In this document: positions 46,358 through 55,929 of the stretch, piece after piece
Layout of the letters: each line of letters starts with the position of its first letter
Position numbering within the stretch: position 1 is the stretch's first letter
From: Paucidesulfovibrio gracilis DSM 16080
GTDB lineage: Bacteria > Desulfobacterota > Desulfovibrionia > Desulfovibrionales > Desulfovibrionaceae
Assembly: GCF_900167125.1 (NCBI RefSeq)
Contig: NZ_FUYC01000004.1
Span: forward strand, 62,001 to 126,000
Direction of reading: 5' to 3'
DNA length: 64,000 nucleotides
The notes under the pieces: model-generated
Told to the model about the DNA's origin: nothing
Databases searched by the model: none
Seen by the model: only the letters and a program-made list of their open reading frames with translations
Translations under genes and position numbers: made by a program

Positions 46358-48499
46358 CTAAAGCAACTCCAGATAGTCGGCTACGATGACCTTTAATCCA
46401 AATCCAGGAAAGTTAACGCGATATTTGTTGGGAGGAATCTGGGCGATGATTTTCCCCTGGCCGAAGATTTTGTGGCGGCAAATCCCCAACTTGGGCGTTC
46501 CCGTGGCAGGACCGGGAGAAAGCGTATCTGACGGTTCCGCTGGTAGTGCATTGCCGTTCACACCGGAGGCGTGTGTTCCGGCGTGTTGTGTTTCCTGGCG
46601 TAGACCGGAGGCGTAGGTTTCCCTCCACATTTCGGCGCAGTCCCCCGGAAGTTCGGCAATAAAAGGGCTGGGCGTGGCTGGTTCGGATACTGCGTTGAAC
46701 CGGTTGAAAATAGTGGCCGGGACAAACATGGTCAGAGAATCCTTGGCCCTGGTGCAGGCCACATAGAGCAGCCGGCGTTCCTCATCCATGTCTTCAGGTC
46801 GTGCCAAGGCCCGTTTGGACGGAAATCGGTCTTCCACGAGATCAATGATCAGAACGGCACTCCACTCCAGCCCCTTGGACGAATGGACAGTGGACAGCAC
46901 CAGAGCATGCTCTTTGCGCTTTTCTTCTTCCTGATCGCCGTCCAGAGTCAGATCCGCAAGAAAATCGTCGATGGAGGTATAGTTGGTTGCGATTTGGGAG
47001 AGCTGGTCCAGTCCTGTCTGGCGCTTGGGGTAATCGTCGGGGTAGAGTTCCGCCAAGATCGGTTGGTAGAACATGTTGATTCGTTCCAGGGCTTGCCCGG
47101 GGCGAGAACAATTGCGCAATCCATCAAGGTGGTCGAACAGTTCACGCAGCGCGGGGAACCGCTTCATTGCCTTGGCAATGTATTTGCCGTCCGCAGTGAG
47201 GCGGGCCTTGGCGATGCGGTCGGCTGTTTTAGGGCCGATACCCTTGATGGGGGCAAAAACCCTCCGCCAAGCCACCATGTCGGCGGGGTTGTGGGTCAGA
47301 CGAAGATACGCCAGGACGTCCTTGATGTGCGCAGCCTCATGAAAACGAAGCCCGCCATATTTCTGATACCGGATTCCCACTCGACTCAAGGCCACTTCCA
47401 GCGGGTAGGATTGATATCCGGCCCGGAACAGCACCGCAATGTCGTGCAGGGGGTATTTTTTTGCCAGCTTGATGACTTCTTCCACGACCTGTTTGGCCTG
47501 GGTTTGATCACTGAGTGGATGCACGATGCGGGGGAGGCGTCCCGTATCACGATCGGAAACCAGGGTTTTGTCGAATTTGGTGTGTGCCCCGGCTAAAATG
47601 TGGTTGGTCAGATTCAAAATCGCCTGAGTGGATCGATAGTTGCGCTCTAGGCGAATCAGCTTTGCGTCTTTGAATATTTTGGGGAAGTCCAAAATGTTGG
47701 CGACATCGGCTCCACGAAAGGCATAGATGGATTGGGCATCGTCTCCTACGGCCACGACATCGCCGGATTCGCCGGAAAGCAGTCGGACGAGTCGAGCCTG
47801 GACCTTATTGGTGTCTTGGTACTCGTCAACCATGATGTGCTGATAGCGCGCCCGCAATTCCTCAAGAAGCGAAGGATCGGAACGAAGAAGCTCCTCAAAG
47901 CGAAAGAGCAGGTCATCGTAGTCCATAAGAGCATGACTTTGTTTGAATCGGGTATATTCACCGGCGATGGATTGAAAATCCTCGGCATAGGCGCTGAGAT
48001 GGTAGGCCTCGCTTTCCACGATGGCGTCGATACTCCGCTCCTTGTTGCGGGATTTGGTGATCATATCCAGTAGCGTGTTTTTTTTAGGATAGGATCTATC
48101 CCCCTTGCCGAGTTTCAGGTTGTCCTTGACTTCCTTGACTACGTTTTCCGAGTCGGCCCGATCCATAAGCGTGAACCCGGTTTCAAATCCCAGAGTGCGG
48201 CCGTTACGACGCAGTACGCCATAGGCAAACGAATGGAATGTTCCTCCGCTGGTGCCGGAAAGGTTACGTCCGAGAATGCTTCCGGCGCGTAGCAACATCT
48301 CCTGCGCGGCCTTGCGGGTGAAGGTCAGCAGCAATATGTTTTCCGGGGGAACACCGTCCTGAACCAGCCGCGCAAGGCGGTAGACGATTGTTCGTGTTTT
48401 GCCGGATCCTGCCCCGGCAATGACGAGGGCAGGGCTTCCCTGGTGCATGACGGCTTCCAGTTGGGATGGATTCAGTTCGTTTGCAAAGTCAATGGGCAT
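46358..48499 (-). CDS. uvrD: UvrD/PcrA-type superfamily 1 DNA helicase
   Basis: 713-residue 3'-5' helicase for repair and replication fork clearance. Walker A is GAGSGKT (29-35), motif Ia LTFTRKAAQEML, motif II DEYQDTN, motif III VGDDAQSIYAFRGA, motif IV RLERNYRST, motif V VHSSKGLEWSAV and motif VI RRLLYVACTRAKDSL. The C-terminus holds a low-complexity stretch and then a Tudor-like end (HKIFGQGKII), as in PcrA/UvrD. It is slightly diverged, so which paralogue it is cannot be fixed. Confidence 0.93.
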   Translation of the reverse strand: MPIDFANELNPSQLEAVMHQGSPALVIAGAGSGKTRTIVYRLARLVQDGVPPENILLLTFTRKAAQEMLLRAGSILGRNLSGTSGGTFHSFAYGVLRRNGRTLGFETGFTLMDRADSENVVKEVKDNLKLGKGDRSYPKKNTLLDMITKSRNKERSIDAIVESEAYHLSAYAEDFQSIAGEYTRFKQSHALMDYDDLLFRFEELLRSDPSLLEELRARYQHIMVDEYQDTNKVQARLVRLLSGESGDVVAVGDDAQSIYAFRGADVANILDFPKIFKDAKLIRLERNYRSTQAILNLTNHILAGAHTKFDKTLVSDRDTGRLPRIVHPLSDQTQAKQVVEEVIKLAKKYPLHDIAVLFRAGYQSYPLEVALSRVGIRYQKYGGLRFHEAAHIKDVLAYLRLTHNPADMVAWRRVFAPIKGIGPKTADRIAKARLTADGKYIAKAMKRFPALRELFDHLDGLRNCSRPGQALERINMFYQPILAELYPDDYPKRQTGLDQLSQIATNYTSIDDFLADLTLDGDQEEEKRKEHALVLSTVHSSKGLEWSAVLIIDLVEDRFPSKRALARPEDMDEERRLLYVACTRAKDSLTMFVPATIFNRFNAVSEPATPSPFIAELPGDCAEMWRETYASGLRQETQHAGTHASGVNGNALPAEPSDTLSPGPATGTPKLGICRHKIFGQGKIIAQIPPNKYRVNFPGFGLKVIVADYLELL

Positions 48500-48528
48500 T
48501 GTGATGTCCCTGGCTTGGGCGGTTTGCT

Positions 48529-49872
48529 TCAGGCGAGGATAAGCCCGGCGGCGCCGTTGGTGGGGAAAAGGCTGCCTACATCGGTGGGGGAGCCGATGCT
48601 TTCAGAAATGTTGAAGTGTCGAAGCACCTCTTGACCGATATGACGCATTCGTTCGGGACTCCATCCATGGGAGTCGTAAAAAATGGCTCCGTGCGCTGTG
48701 TGAGCGCCGGTGCGGCCAAAAGTGCCGAAAATTTGTTCGCGGTCGAATTTGGCCTTGAGGTCAAAGCCTTCCCGCGCCAAGCACACGAGGTCGGGGGCGC
48801 GATACTGTTGCGGTCCCCGGTATAGTTCCTCTTTTGTGAAGACGCGTTCCATGACCCGTTCTCCGTTGAAGGTCAAAGCCTCCAAGCCTTGCTTCAATTG
48901 GGGCAATAGCTGTTTTGCCTCGTTGGGCGAAAGGATGCCGGAGGGAAACCGTTCCCTGGTATGCAGATATACACGACCCGGATCCAGGGCGAATGCTGCG
49001 GATTCTGGAGCTATTGCCGTGGCATCCCATTCATCCTTCGCTGGTGTTGATAGCCGTAAAAAACCATTGTGCCGGAGCCAAGCATTGACGTCCACCTCGG
49101 TTCGGAGCGTGGTGAATCCGTGGTCCGCCATGACCATCAGACGCTTTGGACCGGGAAGCGCGTCCCAAAGCCCTAGGATGCGTCCAATGAGCCGATCCCA
49201 TTCCTGCAGAAAGCTGCGGCATGGTGCATGCCAGGGGTGACTGGAATCCGTCATGGCGGGATAGAGGAAATGGAAAAGGCGGTCGGTCTCCGTGAGGACA
49301 ACGACAAAAACATCCCAATCCAGATCCGGCCAAAGGCGCTCAACGGCTTGTCTTCGGGAACGCAGGGTGTTGTGCAGTTCCTGCAGCAAAAAGGCCGGAT
49401 CGTCCGCTCCCCTGATCGTGTCGGCTTCCAGCTGATATTCAGGAAGAGCATGGGCCAGGAACGGAGGGTAAACCGACTGTTCCCACTGTTCGGCCACGAA
49501 ACCGGAGACGAGCATGCCCCGGAGCGGACGGGCCGGATACGTATTGGGCAGGTTAATTACCCGGCTGATCAAGCCGTGCTTGCCGAGATGGTCGAAGATC
49601 GTGGGGCAGGCCACGTCCTCGGCGCATACGATGCTCAGATCAAAAGATTCCGCCTGCAAGCGGGAAAAACCAAAAACACCATGTACCTCCGGACCTTGGC
49701 CCGTGGCCAGGGAGGTCCAGTTTACGGGAGACAGTTCCGGTAGCTCGGCTTCCACTGTGCCTGCCTTTGCAACGATTCGTGCCAGGTTGGGCAGCTCGGG
49801 AGCCAGATCGCGGGCCAGGGACAACGGCAGACCGTCAAGCCCCAGCAGGAGGAGTCGGGAGCGGGCTTCCAT
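48529..49872 (-). CDS. Alkaline-phosphatase-superfamily (type I phosphodiesterase-like) protein
   Basis: 447-residue predicted hydrolase. LLLLGLDGLPLSL supplies the metal Asp, SPVNWTSLATGQGPEVHGV the nucleophile Thr/Ser region and HG, TETDRLFHFLYP and MADHGFTTLRTEVDVNAWL the second metal site, as in nucleotide pyrophosphatase/phosphodiesterase and phosphopentomutase-like enzymes. The substrate is unknown. ATG 49872 is chosen over upstream ATG codons because it leaves one base between the stop of the preceding gene and this start. Confidence 0.85.
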   Translation of the reverse strand: MEARSRLLLLGLDGLPLSLARDLAPELPNLARIVAKAGTVEAELPELSPVNWTSLATGQGPEVHGVFGFSRLQAESFDLSIVCAEDVACPTIFDHLGKHGLISRVINLPNTYPARPLRGMLVSGFVAEQWEQSVYPPFLAHALPEYQLEADTIRGADDPAFLLQELHNTLRSRRQAVERLWPDLDWDVFVVVLTETDRLFHFLYPAMTDSSHPWHAPCRSFLQEWDRLIGRILGLWDALPGPKRLMVMADHGFTTLRTEVDVNAWLRHNGFLRLSTPAKDEWDATAIAPESAAFALDPGRVYLHTRERFPSGILSPNEAKQLLPQLKQGLEALTFNGERVMERVFTKEELYRGPQQYRAPDLVCLAREGFDLKAKFDREQIFGTFGRTGAHTAHGAIFYDSHGWSPERMRHIGQEVLRHFNISESIGSPTDVGSLFPTNGAAGLILA

Positions 49873-49873
49873 G

Positions 49874-50770
49874 TTACTCGGTGCGGGCATTCTGGAATGT
49901 AGCTTCAAACTTTTTCAGCATGAATGCCGGATTATATGAAAGTTTGGCCTTGCGCAGCCCCTCCTCACCAAGATCCTGTTCACGGTTGACGTATTCAAAG
50001 TCGCTGGCTTGTTGTTCCAGAAACATTTGGTTGATGGCCTGATATACTCCCTTGTATGCCGTATTGCCCTTTTCAAAGTGAATGACCACGGATTCGTCGG
50101 AAACCGGTTCGGCCACGGTGTAGGCAATGACCTTGCCATCTACGCGAATTGTGCCGCCGATCAACCCGTCGATCTGGTCGAACTGCTGGAGTACGCGGGT
50201 GATGGCGTTGTTTTCGGCTTCAAGCGCGGCCGAAGGGTTGTGTTCTTCAAACCAGCGCAGCCATTCTTCCTGCATTTCCAATACTTCTTCTACGCATTCC
50301 GGTCCCATGGGGGAGTATTCGTAGTCGTATTTTTTGAGGAACTGTTTGAGGAGGTTTTTCTTTTTATGAAACCTGTTGCCTCGCAGTTCAATGAGTTCGC
50401 GTACGTTGTAGATATAGTCCCAGTGCTCACGGCATTCTTTGATTCGAACGGTGTCACCGTATTTTTCTTCCCAGAGCAAAGCCAGGTATTCGGGAACACG
50501 GGTGAAACTTTCCAGATTGGGGACAATTTCGCAGTCGGACCAGCAATGCCGTTCCCAGTCCCCCAGTGGTGCCCAGTAGACAGTTTCGGGAATGGTTTGC
50601 CGAATCCAAATCATATCCTGATGCATGGCCAGTTCCAGCCCGTATTTTTCTGCCCAACCGTAGACATTGGCAAAGGCGTAGTCCGAGGTGGGGATCTGCG
50701 GGCAGGTATTCAGGATTCGGTTGTATTCTTCGATATGTTCACTGTTGGGGCGGACGAAATGGAGTTCCAT
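49874..50770 (-). CDS. DUF2156 protein (aminoacyl-transferase-like GNAT fold)
   Basis: 298-residue protein of the DUF2156 group, related to the catalytic domain of lysylphosphatidylglycerol synthases and other GNAT-type transferases. Visible family features are YAFANVYGWAEKYG at the start, NRFHKKKNLLKQFLKKY in the middle, and FEYVNREQDLGEEGLRKAKLSY near the end. The substrate is unknown; a lipid or peptidoglycan role is only inferred. Its start overlaps the end of the MATE gene by 32 bp. Confidence 0.85.
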   Translation of the reverse strand: MELHFVRPNSEHIEEYNRILNTCPQIPTSDYAFANVYGWAEKYGLELAMHQDMIWIRQTIPETVYWAPLGDWERHCWSDCEIVPNLESFTRVPEYLALLWEEKYGDTVRIKECREHWDYIYNVRELIELRGNRFHKKKNLLKQFLKKYDYEYSPMGPECVEEVLEMQEEWLRWFEEHNPSAALEAENNAITRVLQQFDQIDGLIGGTIRVDGKVIAYTVAEPVSDESVVIHFEKGNTAYKGVYQAINQMFLEQQASDFEYVNREQDLGEEGLRKAKLSYNPAFMLKKFEATFQNARTE

Positions 50771-52166
50771 TGGGTACTCTTCCTGGTTGTTGTTTGATCA
50801 GACTGAACCGGGTCCAGTCTTTACGCATATATACCCAGAACACGGCCAGGGCTGCGGCAGCCTGGGAAACAAGCATGGCAATCCAGATTCCACGGGGACC
50901 GCTGAAGATCTGATGGCCAAGAATCCAGGCCAAGGGCAGTCGAATAAGCCAGATTGAGCCGCCCATGACCAAAAAGGTGTACAAGGTGGCTCCGGCACCG
51001 TTCAGTGCACCAGTAAGAATCATTGCCACCAGTGTGAAGGGAATGGCGAGCATATTCCACATCAAGTAGTCAACGGCATTGGTCTGTACTCCGATGTCTG
51101 CGGAAAAATAGCCCGTTACGGGGTCGATGAATTGCCAGAGCAACAGGCTGATCAGACAGACGCAGGCCATGCCGATGCCCAGAACACGATATCCATAGCT
51201 TCTGGCAAGGTCCGGTCGCCCCGCACCCAGATAGTGTCCCACCAGGATGCTGGCGGTCATGTTGAAGGCAAATGCGGGCATGAACAGCAACGCCTCAATT
51301 CGGTTGCCGACAGTGAGGCCGGCCAGGGCGTTTCTGGCGGCGTTTGAGTCCACCGGCAAGCTGGATGTCAGAGCAAAGAGGATCAGGTAGCCTGTGTTCC
51401 AGACGGCGGAGAGCATTCCGCTGGGCAAAGCGACCCGGACCAGATAGGGGAAGGCCCGTTTGATCCACCGGAACGGGGCAAAGCTTTGTGCCGTGAGCAG
51501 GCCCAAACGTCGCAGTTGGATCAGGTTGAGCAAGGCTCCTGCGCTGATGGCGGTGATGGTGGCCCAAGCCAAGCCGCGATAGCCCAGGTTGGGCAGGCCG
51601 AACATGCCCAGCCCGAATCCGAGGTCTCCCAGACCATTGAGCACGGTAATGAGCATCATGGTATATAATGGAAACATGACGCGTTTTTGCGCTCGAAAAA
51701 TGGCGTTGGTGATGGTCAACAGGTAGTAGCTGGGGACCGACAGAAGATACACTTCCATAAAGAAGCGCGTGGTGCTTTCCATGCCCGGGCGAACTTGGAG
51801 AAGATCCATAAGATAGCCGCGCATGGGAAAACTTGCCGCCAGAACCGTCAGTCCCAGCCCCAGCGCTGCAAGCACGCACAACCCGGCGTATCGCCGTACC
51901 CGCAGACGTTTTCCCGCACCGCTGGATTGACTGATGGCGGCAACGGCCCCGTTGGACATGGCAATGGCCACGACAAGGAAAAACACCAGCATCTGGGTCA
52001 TCATGCCCAGTGCGGCCTGAACCTCGGAGTCCAGCAGTCCCGCCACCTTTACGTCCACGGCACCAATAAGAAAATGGAAAAGCATCATCAGCACCTGGGG
52101 CCAAGCCAGGCGCCAGATTACACGATAGGGGTGTCGTTCCAGTTCGGCATCAATTTGAGGGGGCAT
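50739..52166 (-). CDS. MATE-family efflux transporter
   Basis: 475-residue integral membrane protein with about twelve hydrophobic helices in two repeats; the first begins RVIWRLAWPQVLMMLFHFL and includes VDVKVAGLLDSEVQAALGM, the MATE start. The second half repeats with YLVRVALPSGMLSAVWN and GLTVGNRIEALLFMPAFAF. Exchanges Na+ or H+ for drugs or metabolites; substrate unknown. It is the first gene of a minus-strand unit running to trmO. The 212-bp gap before the divergent ModE-like gene holds an inverted repeat CCAGCC/GGCTGG (about 52290-52319). Confidence 0.92.
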   Translation of the reverse strand: MPPQIDAELERHPYRVIWRLAWPQVLMMLFHFLIGAVDVKVAGLLDSEVQAALGMMTQMLVFFLVVAIAMSNGAVAAISQSSGAGKRLRVRRYAGLCVLAALGLGLTVLAASFPMRGYLMDLLQVRPGMESTTRFFMEVYLLSVPSYYLLTITNAIFRAQKRVMFPLYTMMLITVLNGLGDLGFGLGMFGLPNLGYRGLAWATITAISAGALLNLIQLRRLGLLTAQSFAPFRWIKRAFPYLVRVALPSGMLSAVWNTGYLILFALTSSLPVDSNAARNALAGLTVGNRIEALLFMPAFAFNMTASILVGHYLGAGRPDLARSYGYRVLGIGMACVCLISLLLWQFIDPVTGYFSADIGVQTNAVDYLMWNMLAIPFTLVAMILTGALNGAGATLYTFLVMGGSIWLIRLPLAWILGHQIFSGPRGIWIAMLVSQAAAALAVFWVYMRKDWTRFSLIKQQPGRVPNGTPFRPPQQ

Positions 52167-52378
52167 GGTATGTCGGGTCTCCTATGGGTGGGCCATCATC
52201 GCCCGGCGGCCTGATTCGTCGTTGAACAAGATAGCCATTTCTGGCCGTTTGCCAAGGGGCGAAGGGGTAATACAATTCATGACATTGCGCCAGCCTCGGT
52301 TTCTGGATACAACGGGCTGGAATAGGAACGATTTCATACAGGGCGTACTATGTGGAACGGGAAGTAAGGGGGAGTGGC

Positions 52379-52738
52379 ATGAACGAGGAACGAACGCGGC
52401 TCAAGATGCGTATGTGGTTGGAATTGAAAGATGAAGGGGCGCTGTTTGGCCCTGGAACCATGTATATGTTGCAGCTCATTGATGAATTGGGATCCCTGAA
52501 CAAAGCGGCAGCGGAGCTGGGCATGTCGTATCGTCGTGCCTGGGGGCGGCTGCAGGAAGCCGAAACCCGTATTGGCCGAGAGCTTGTAGAGCACGTTCGT
52601 GGACGCAAGGGGTATCGGCTTACTCCCTTTGGCCGGGAGGCTTTGGAGGCGTGGCGGCGCTGGCAGAACGAGGTGGAGGAGTTTGCGCGTCAGCGCGCCA
52701 GAGAGCTGTTTCCGGAGGGGTTGCGGCCGCAAACGTAG
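52379..52738 (+). CDS. ModE-like winged-helix regulator (DNA-binding domain only)
   Basis: 119-residue transcription regulator consisting of the ModE/LysR-type N-terminal winged helix: GTMYMLQLIDELGSLNKAAA then GMSYRRAWGRLQEAE, with the turn and wing GRKGYRLTPFGREAL. No molybdate-binding Mop domains follow, so metal sensing is not encoded in this protein itself. ATG 52379 follows GGGGGAG. It points toward the cbiQ-cbiO transporter genes (convergent, 54 bp between), and regulation of one of them is a reasonable but unproven guess. Confidence 0.82.
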   Translation: MNEERTRLKMRMWLELKDEGALFGPGTMYMLQLIDELGSLNKAAAELGMSYRRAWGRLQEAETRIGRELVEHVRGRKGYRLTPFGREALEAWRRWQNEVEEFARQRARELFPEGLRPQT

Positions 52739-52792
52739 ACCGTTGCCAGCCGAAGGCACGACATTGTATTTTTTTTGGGTTGTTGCTGAGGA

Positions 52793-53509
52793 TCAGTCGT
52801 GCAGGTGCGGTTCCTCGCCCCCTTCGTGAATGTGAACATGGGTATGGGCGTGCGCTTCGCTTCGAACCACTTGACCGTCGCGCAGGGCGACGAGTGTATC
52901 CGTAGCTTCGGCAAGAAAATCAGGTTCATGCGACACAACGAGGCAGGCGATGTCCAATCCCTGGAGGATGGTCAGAATTCGTTGCTTTGTATCCTTGTCC
53001 AGCCCGGTTGTTGGTTCGTCAAGCAAAAGCGCATCCGGTTCCATGACAAGAATGGTGGCCAGGGCCGCCAATTTTTTTTCACCGCCTGATAGCTTGTAGG
53101 GTACCCGGTCTTCGAATCCTTCCAAACCCAGCCGTGTGATGGTTGCCATGGCCTTGTCCAGTGCTTCGCGTCGTCCCAGCCCCTGATTAAGAGGGCCAAA
53201 GGCCACATCTTCCAAAACACTGGGGCTGAACAGCTGGTCGTCGGCATGTTGAAAAAGGAAGCCAAGACGGAGTCTGGCATCGTGAAATTCGGCCTCGGTG
53301 TTGACCTGTCGGCCAAAGAGCCGGATTGTCCCTGAGCGAATGGGGACCAGCCCCATGATGGTGTGCAGCAGCGTGCTTTTGCCGCAGCCGTTGGGACCGA
53401 TCAGCCCGATGCGTTGTCCAGGGCGGAGCGTGAAGTCCAGTTCGCGCAAAATGTCCTGTCGACCAGGGTAGCCGCTGGTGATGCCGTTCAGTTGAATGAT
53501 TTCTTTCAT
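52793..53509 (-). CDS. cbiO: ECF-type metal importer ATPase CbiO/NikO
   Basis: 238-residue ABC ATPase: Walker A GPNGCGKST (38-46), Q-loop FLFQHADDQLF, signature LSGGEKKLAALA and Walker B ALLLDEPTTGLD. The C-terminus has a His-rich tail (HAHTHVHIHEGG, then EEPHLHD), as seen in Ni/Co ECF ATPases. The ATG lies in the cbiQ stop (ATGA at 53506-53509). Together with CbiQ it would form an energising module for cobalt or nickel uptake, but no CbiM/CbiN or NikM gene is in the window. Confidence 0.92.
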   Translation of the reverse strand: MKEIIQLNGITSGYPGRQDILRELDFTLRPGQRIGLIGPNGCGKSTLLHTIMGLVPIRSGTIRLFGRQVNTEAEFHDARLRLGFLFQHADDQLFSPSVLEDVAFGPLNQGLGRREALDKAMATITRLGLEGFEDRVPYKLSGGEKKLAALATILVMEPDALLLDEPTTGLDKDTKQRILTILQGLDIACLVVSHEPDFLAEATDTLVALRDGQVVRSEAHAHTHVHIHEGGEEPHLHD

Positions 53510-54279
53510 ATTCTTCCCATTTGCAGAGCAATGTCTCCAGCCAAAAGCCCCGCACCCAGTGCAATGGCCAGGGCCAGGAGCCACCAGTCAGCCGTCGAAC
53601 GATGAAAACGAACCAGGCTGTGAAAGGTTCCCGTGAATCCCCTGCAACGCATGGCCTGGTGAACCCGTTCCGCCCGATCCCAGCTGCGGACGAAAAGCAT
53701 GGCTACAAGCCAGGCATAGGTTCGGTAGGTGTGAATATTCGTGCGCGGGTGAAATCCACGGGCTTTTACACAACGGTGTTGCCGGAGATATTCTTGCCGT
53801 ATTACGGCGATGTATCGCCAAGTGAAGAGTAAAAGCAAACAGAGTTTTTGCGGCACCCCCAGCCGTTGCAGGCCTTGGCCCAGCGAGGTGATCGGCATGG
53901 TGGCGAGAAGAGCCGTAAGTGTGAGTACGATGCCGAAGCTTTTGGCAGTGAGCAGCAGGCAGAGCTGAATGCCTTCCTGGGTGGCCGTCAGTGGCCCGAG
54001 GTGAAATAGTGTTTTCCCCGGTAGAGAAAATGGAAGAAATATCCAAAGAAAACCAATGAACAGGCCGACCACGGCCATACGTTGCACCAGAGGACGCAAC
54101 GGCAGTCGGGCCGCGACCGCCAGAACCAGGCCGAGCACAAGGCCAGCCGTGGCCATCGGCAGATGTTGCAGTGTAGCTGCAGGGAGGCTGATGGCCAGAG
54201 CGGCCAGGATTTTTATACCCGGATTCCGTCTGTGCAGGGGCGATGTCCCAACGGCAAAGGGTTCTTCAATGGCACTCAA
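53506..54279 (-). CDS. cbiQ: ECF-type metal importer membrane coupling protein CbiQ/NikQ
   Basis: 257-residue membrane protein with about six hydrophobic helices and the two coupling-helix motifs used to contact CbiO: KARGF and MRCRGF (both A/C-R-G). It is the T-component of an ECF importer. The start is uncertain: TTG 54279 with a weak GGGA upstream is the only start codon that I find; no ATG suits the N-terminus, so the true start may be internal. Coupled to cbiO by a 4-base overlap. Confidence 0.85.
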   Translation of the reverse strand: MSAIEEPFAVGTSPLHRRNPGIKILAALAISLPAATLQHLPMATAGLVLGLVLAVAARLPLRPLVQRMAVVGLFIGFLWIFLPFSLPGKTLFHLGPLTATQEGIQLCLLLTAKSFGIVLTLTALLATMPITSLGQGLQRLGVPQKLCLLLLFTWRYIAVIRQEYLRQHRCVKARGFHPRTNIHTYRTYAWLVAMLFVRSWDRAERVHQAMRCRGFTGTFHSLVRFHRSTADWWLLALAIALGAGLLAGDIALQMGRI

Positions 54280-54386
54280 GGCAGTATCCCGGTTGGTGAT
54301 CAGAAGGCGGCCCGAGGGAAACCCCTGCCGGACCGCCGCAATGTGTCACACTTTGTGTATGTGCGCAATTCGAGGAGGATGTTGCC

Positions 54387-54944
54387 TTATTTCTCCAAGC
54401 CTACTTGCGGGGCCAGGGGAGCGATGGCTGCAATGGCGATTTGAAAAAATTCCCCTAATTCCAGGCCAATTTTTTCACATTCCCGGATGTTTTCCCGATT
54501 CACATTGGCGGCAAAGGCCTTTTCCTTCATCTTTTTCTTGAGACTTTTGGCCTTCATGCCGCTCATGCCGTTGGGACGCACCAGGGCGTTGGCGTGGATC
54601 AGTCCGGTGACGGTCTCGCCGCAGCGCAGGGCGAAGTCGAAAAGGGTTTCCGGCTGGGTTCCGGTGTGTTCTCCATTGTGCGCACGGATGGCATGGAGTG
54701 CTTCCTCCGGCAGTTGGCCTTCAAGCATAGTACAGGTTTCCATGCCGTGCCGTTCCGGGGTGTCTTTTGTGGCCGAGTAGTCCAAATCATGCAACAGTCC
54801 TGTAATGGCCCAAAGATCCTGATCCTGTTCCAGTCGCTGGGCGAGTCCGCGCATCACGGCTTCCGTCTCAAGGGCATGGGGGATCAGATGAGGTTCCGTG
54901 CTGTGGTTGCTGACCAGTTGCATGGCATCGTCGCGAGAGATCAT
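54387..54944 (-). CDS. HD-domain (HDIG-type) phosphohydrolase
   Basis: 185-residue HD protein. The metal ligands are visible as LIPHALETEAVM, the diagnostic HD in LLHDLDYSATKD (two acidic residues) and HNGEHTG plus CGETVTGLIH. Such proteins hydrolyse (di)nucleotides or act on phosphates; the substrate is unknown. Its ATG overlaps the oppF stop (ATGA at 54941-54944), so it is translated with the peptide-transport ATPases, which is odd and may be by chance of gene packing. Confidence 0.87.
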   Translation of the reverse strand: MISRDDAMQLVSNHSTEPHLIPHALETEAVMRGLAQRLEQDQDLWAITGLLHDLDYSATKDTPERHGMETCTMLEGQLPEEALHAIRAHNGEHTGTQPETLFDFALRCGETVTGLIHANALVRPNGMSGMKAKSLKKKMKEKAFAANVNRENIRECEKIGLELGEFFQIAIAAIAPLAPQVGLEK

Positions 54945-55918
54945 GACATGTTCCTTTTGTCTTGAGTGGTTGCTTCATATAGCCAGCAGGCAACATGGTG
55001 GCCGGGCTGAATTTCCCGGAATGTTGGCTTTTGCCGGGAGCAGATGTCCATGGCCTGCGGGCAGCGGGGGTGAAACGGGCAGCCCTGTGGCGGGGACAAG
55101 GGGCTGGGGAGTTCCCCTGTGAGGGGCATTTCCTGCGGGGGGATTGAGGGATCGGGAATCGGGACCGCGGTAAGCAGTGCCGCACTGTAGGGATGTCTTG
55201 GCGTTTTGAAAAAGGATTGTCGCGGTGCCAGTTCCACGACGCTCCCCAGGTACATGACCGCCACTCTGTCGCAGAGGTGGCTGATGACGGAAAGGTCGTG
55301 GGAAATAAACAGGTAGGTCAGCCCCATGTCTTTTTGCAGAGAGTGCAGCAGGTTAAGCACTTGGGCGCGGATGGACACATCAAGGGCGGAAACGGGTTCG
55401 TCGCAGACCACCAGTTCGGGTTCCGGTGCCAGGGCGCGGGCAATGGCCACTCTTTGGCGCTGTCCGCCGGAAAATTCATGCGGATAGCGTGCCATGTCGT
55501 CTTGGCCTAGTCCCACGCGAGAGAGCATTTCCCTTGTTTTTTTTCGTCGCTGCTCCAAAGGATGCCGGCCGAGAATATCAAGCGGTTCCCGCACGATGGA
55601 GCCGACCGTCCAGCGTGGGTTGAGAGAGGAGTATGGGTCTTGAAAAATCATCTGCACGGTTCGGCGCAGGTGCTGCCCCTGCCACTGCTCCAGTGGGATG
55701 TTTTTAAGGATGATCTCGCCGGAGGTGGGGGTCTCGAGACCGAGAATGAGTCGAGCCAAGGTGGATTTCCCGCAGCCTGATTCTCCGACCAGTCCCAGTG
55801 TCTCGCCGTGCCGTACATGCAAATGAAGGTCGTTCACGGCATGGACCACTCCTTGTTTCGTACGGAGTAGCCCGCCGCGCACGACGTATTGTTTTTGCAG
55901 GTTGCGAATGGTGAGCAT
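54941..55918 (-). CDS. oppF: Peptide/dipeptide ABC transporter ATPase (OppF/DppF type)
   Basis: 325-residue ATPase. Walker A GESGCGKST, Q-loop MIFQDPYSSLNPRW, signature FSGGQRQRVAIARA, Walker B ELVVCDEPVSALD, and a C-terminal oligopeptide extension with four Cys (PFHPRCPQAMDICS...HHVACWL) typical of OppF/DppF. The partner OppD lies upstream after 11 bp. Permease and binding-protein genes are absent here, so the pair either serves a remote transporter or these genes were separated. Confidence 0.93.
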   Translation of the reverse strand: MLTIRNLQKQYVVRGGLLRTKQGVVHAVNDLHLHVRHGETLGLVGESGCGKSTLARLILGLETPTSGEIILKNIPLEQWQGQHLRRTVQMIFQDPYSSLNPRWTVGSIVREPLDILGRHPLEQRRKKTREMLSRVGLGQDDMARYPHEFSGGQRQRVAIARALAPEPELVVCDEPVSALDVSIRAQVLNLLHSLQKDMGLTYLFISHDLSVISHLCDRVAVMYLGSVVELAPRQSFFKTPRHPYSAALLTAVPIPDPSIPPQEMPLTGELPSPLSPPQGCPFHPRCPQAMDICSRQKPTFREIQPGHHVACWLYEATTQDKRNMS

Positions 55919-55929
55919 GACGGATTTCC

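Noticed and set aside
52739-52792. Terminator between the ModE-like gene and cbiO
   Set aside because: There is a run of eight T on plus, but no convincing stem precedes it.
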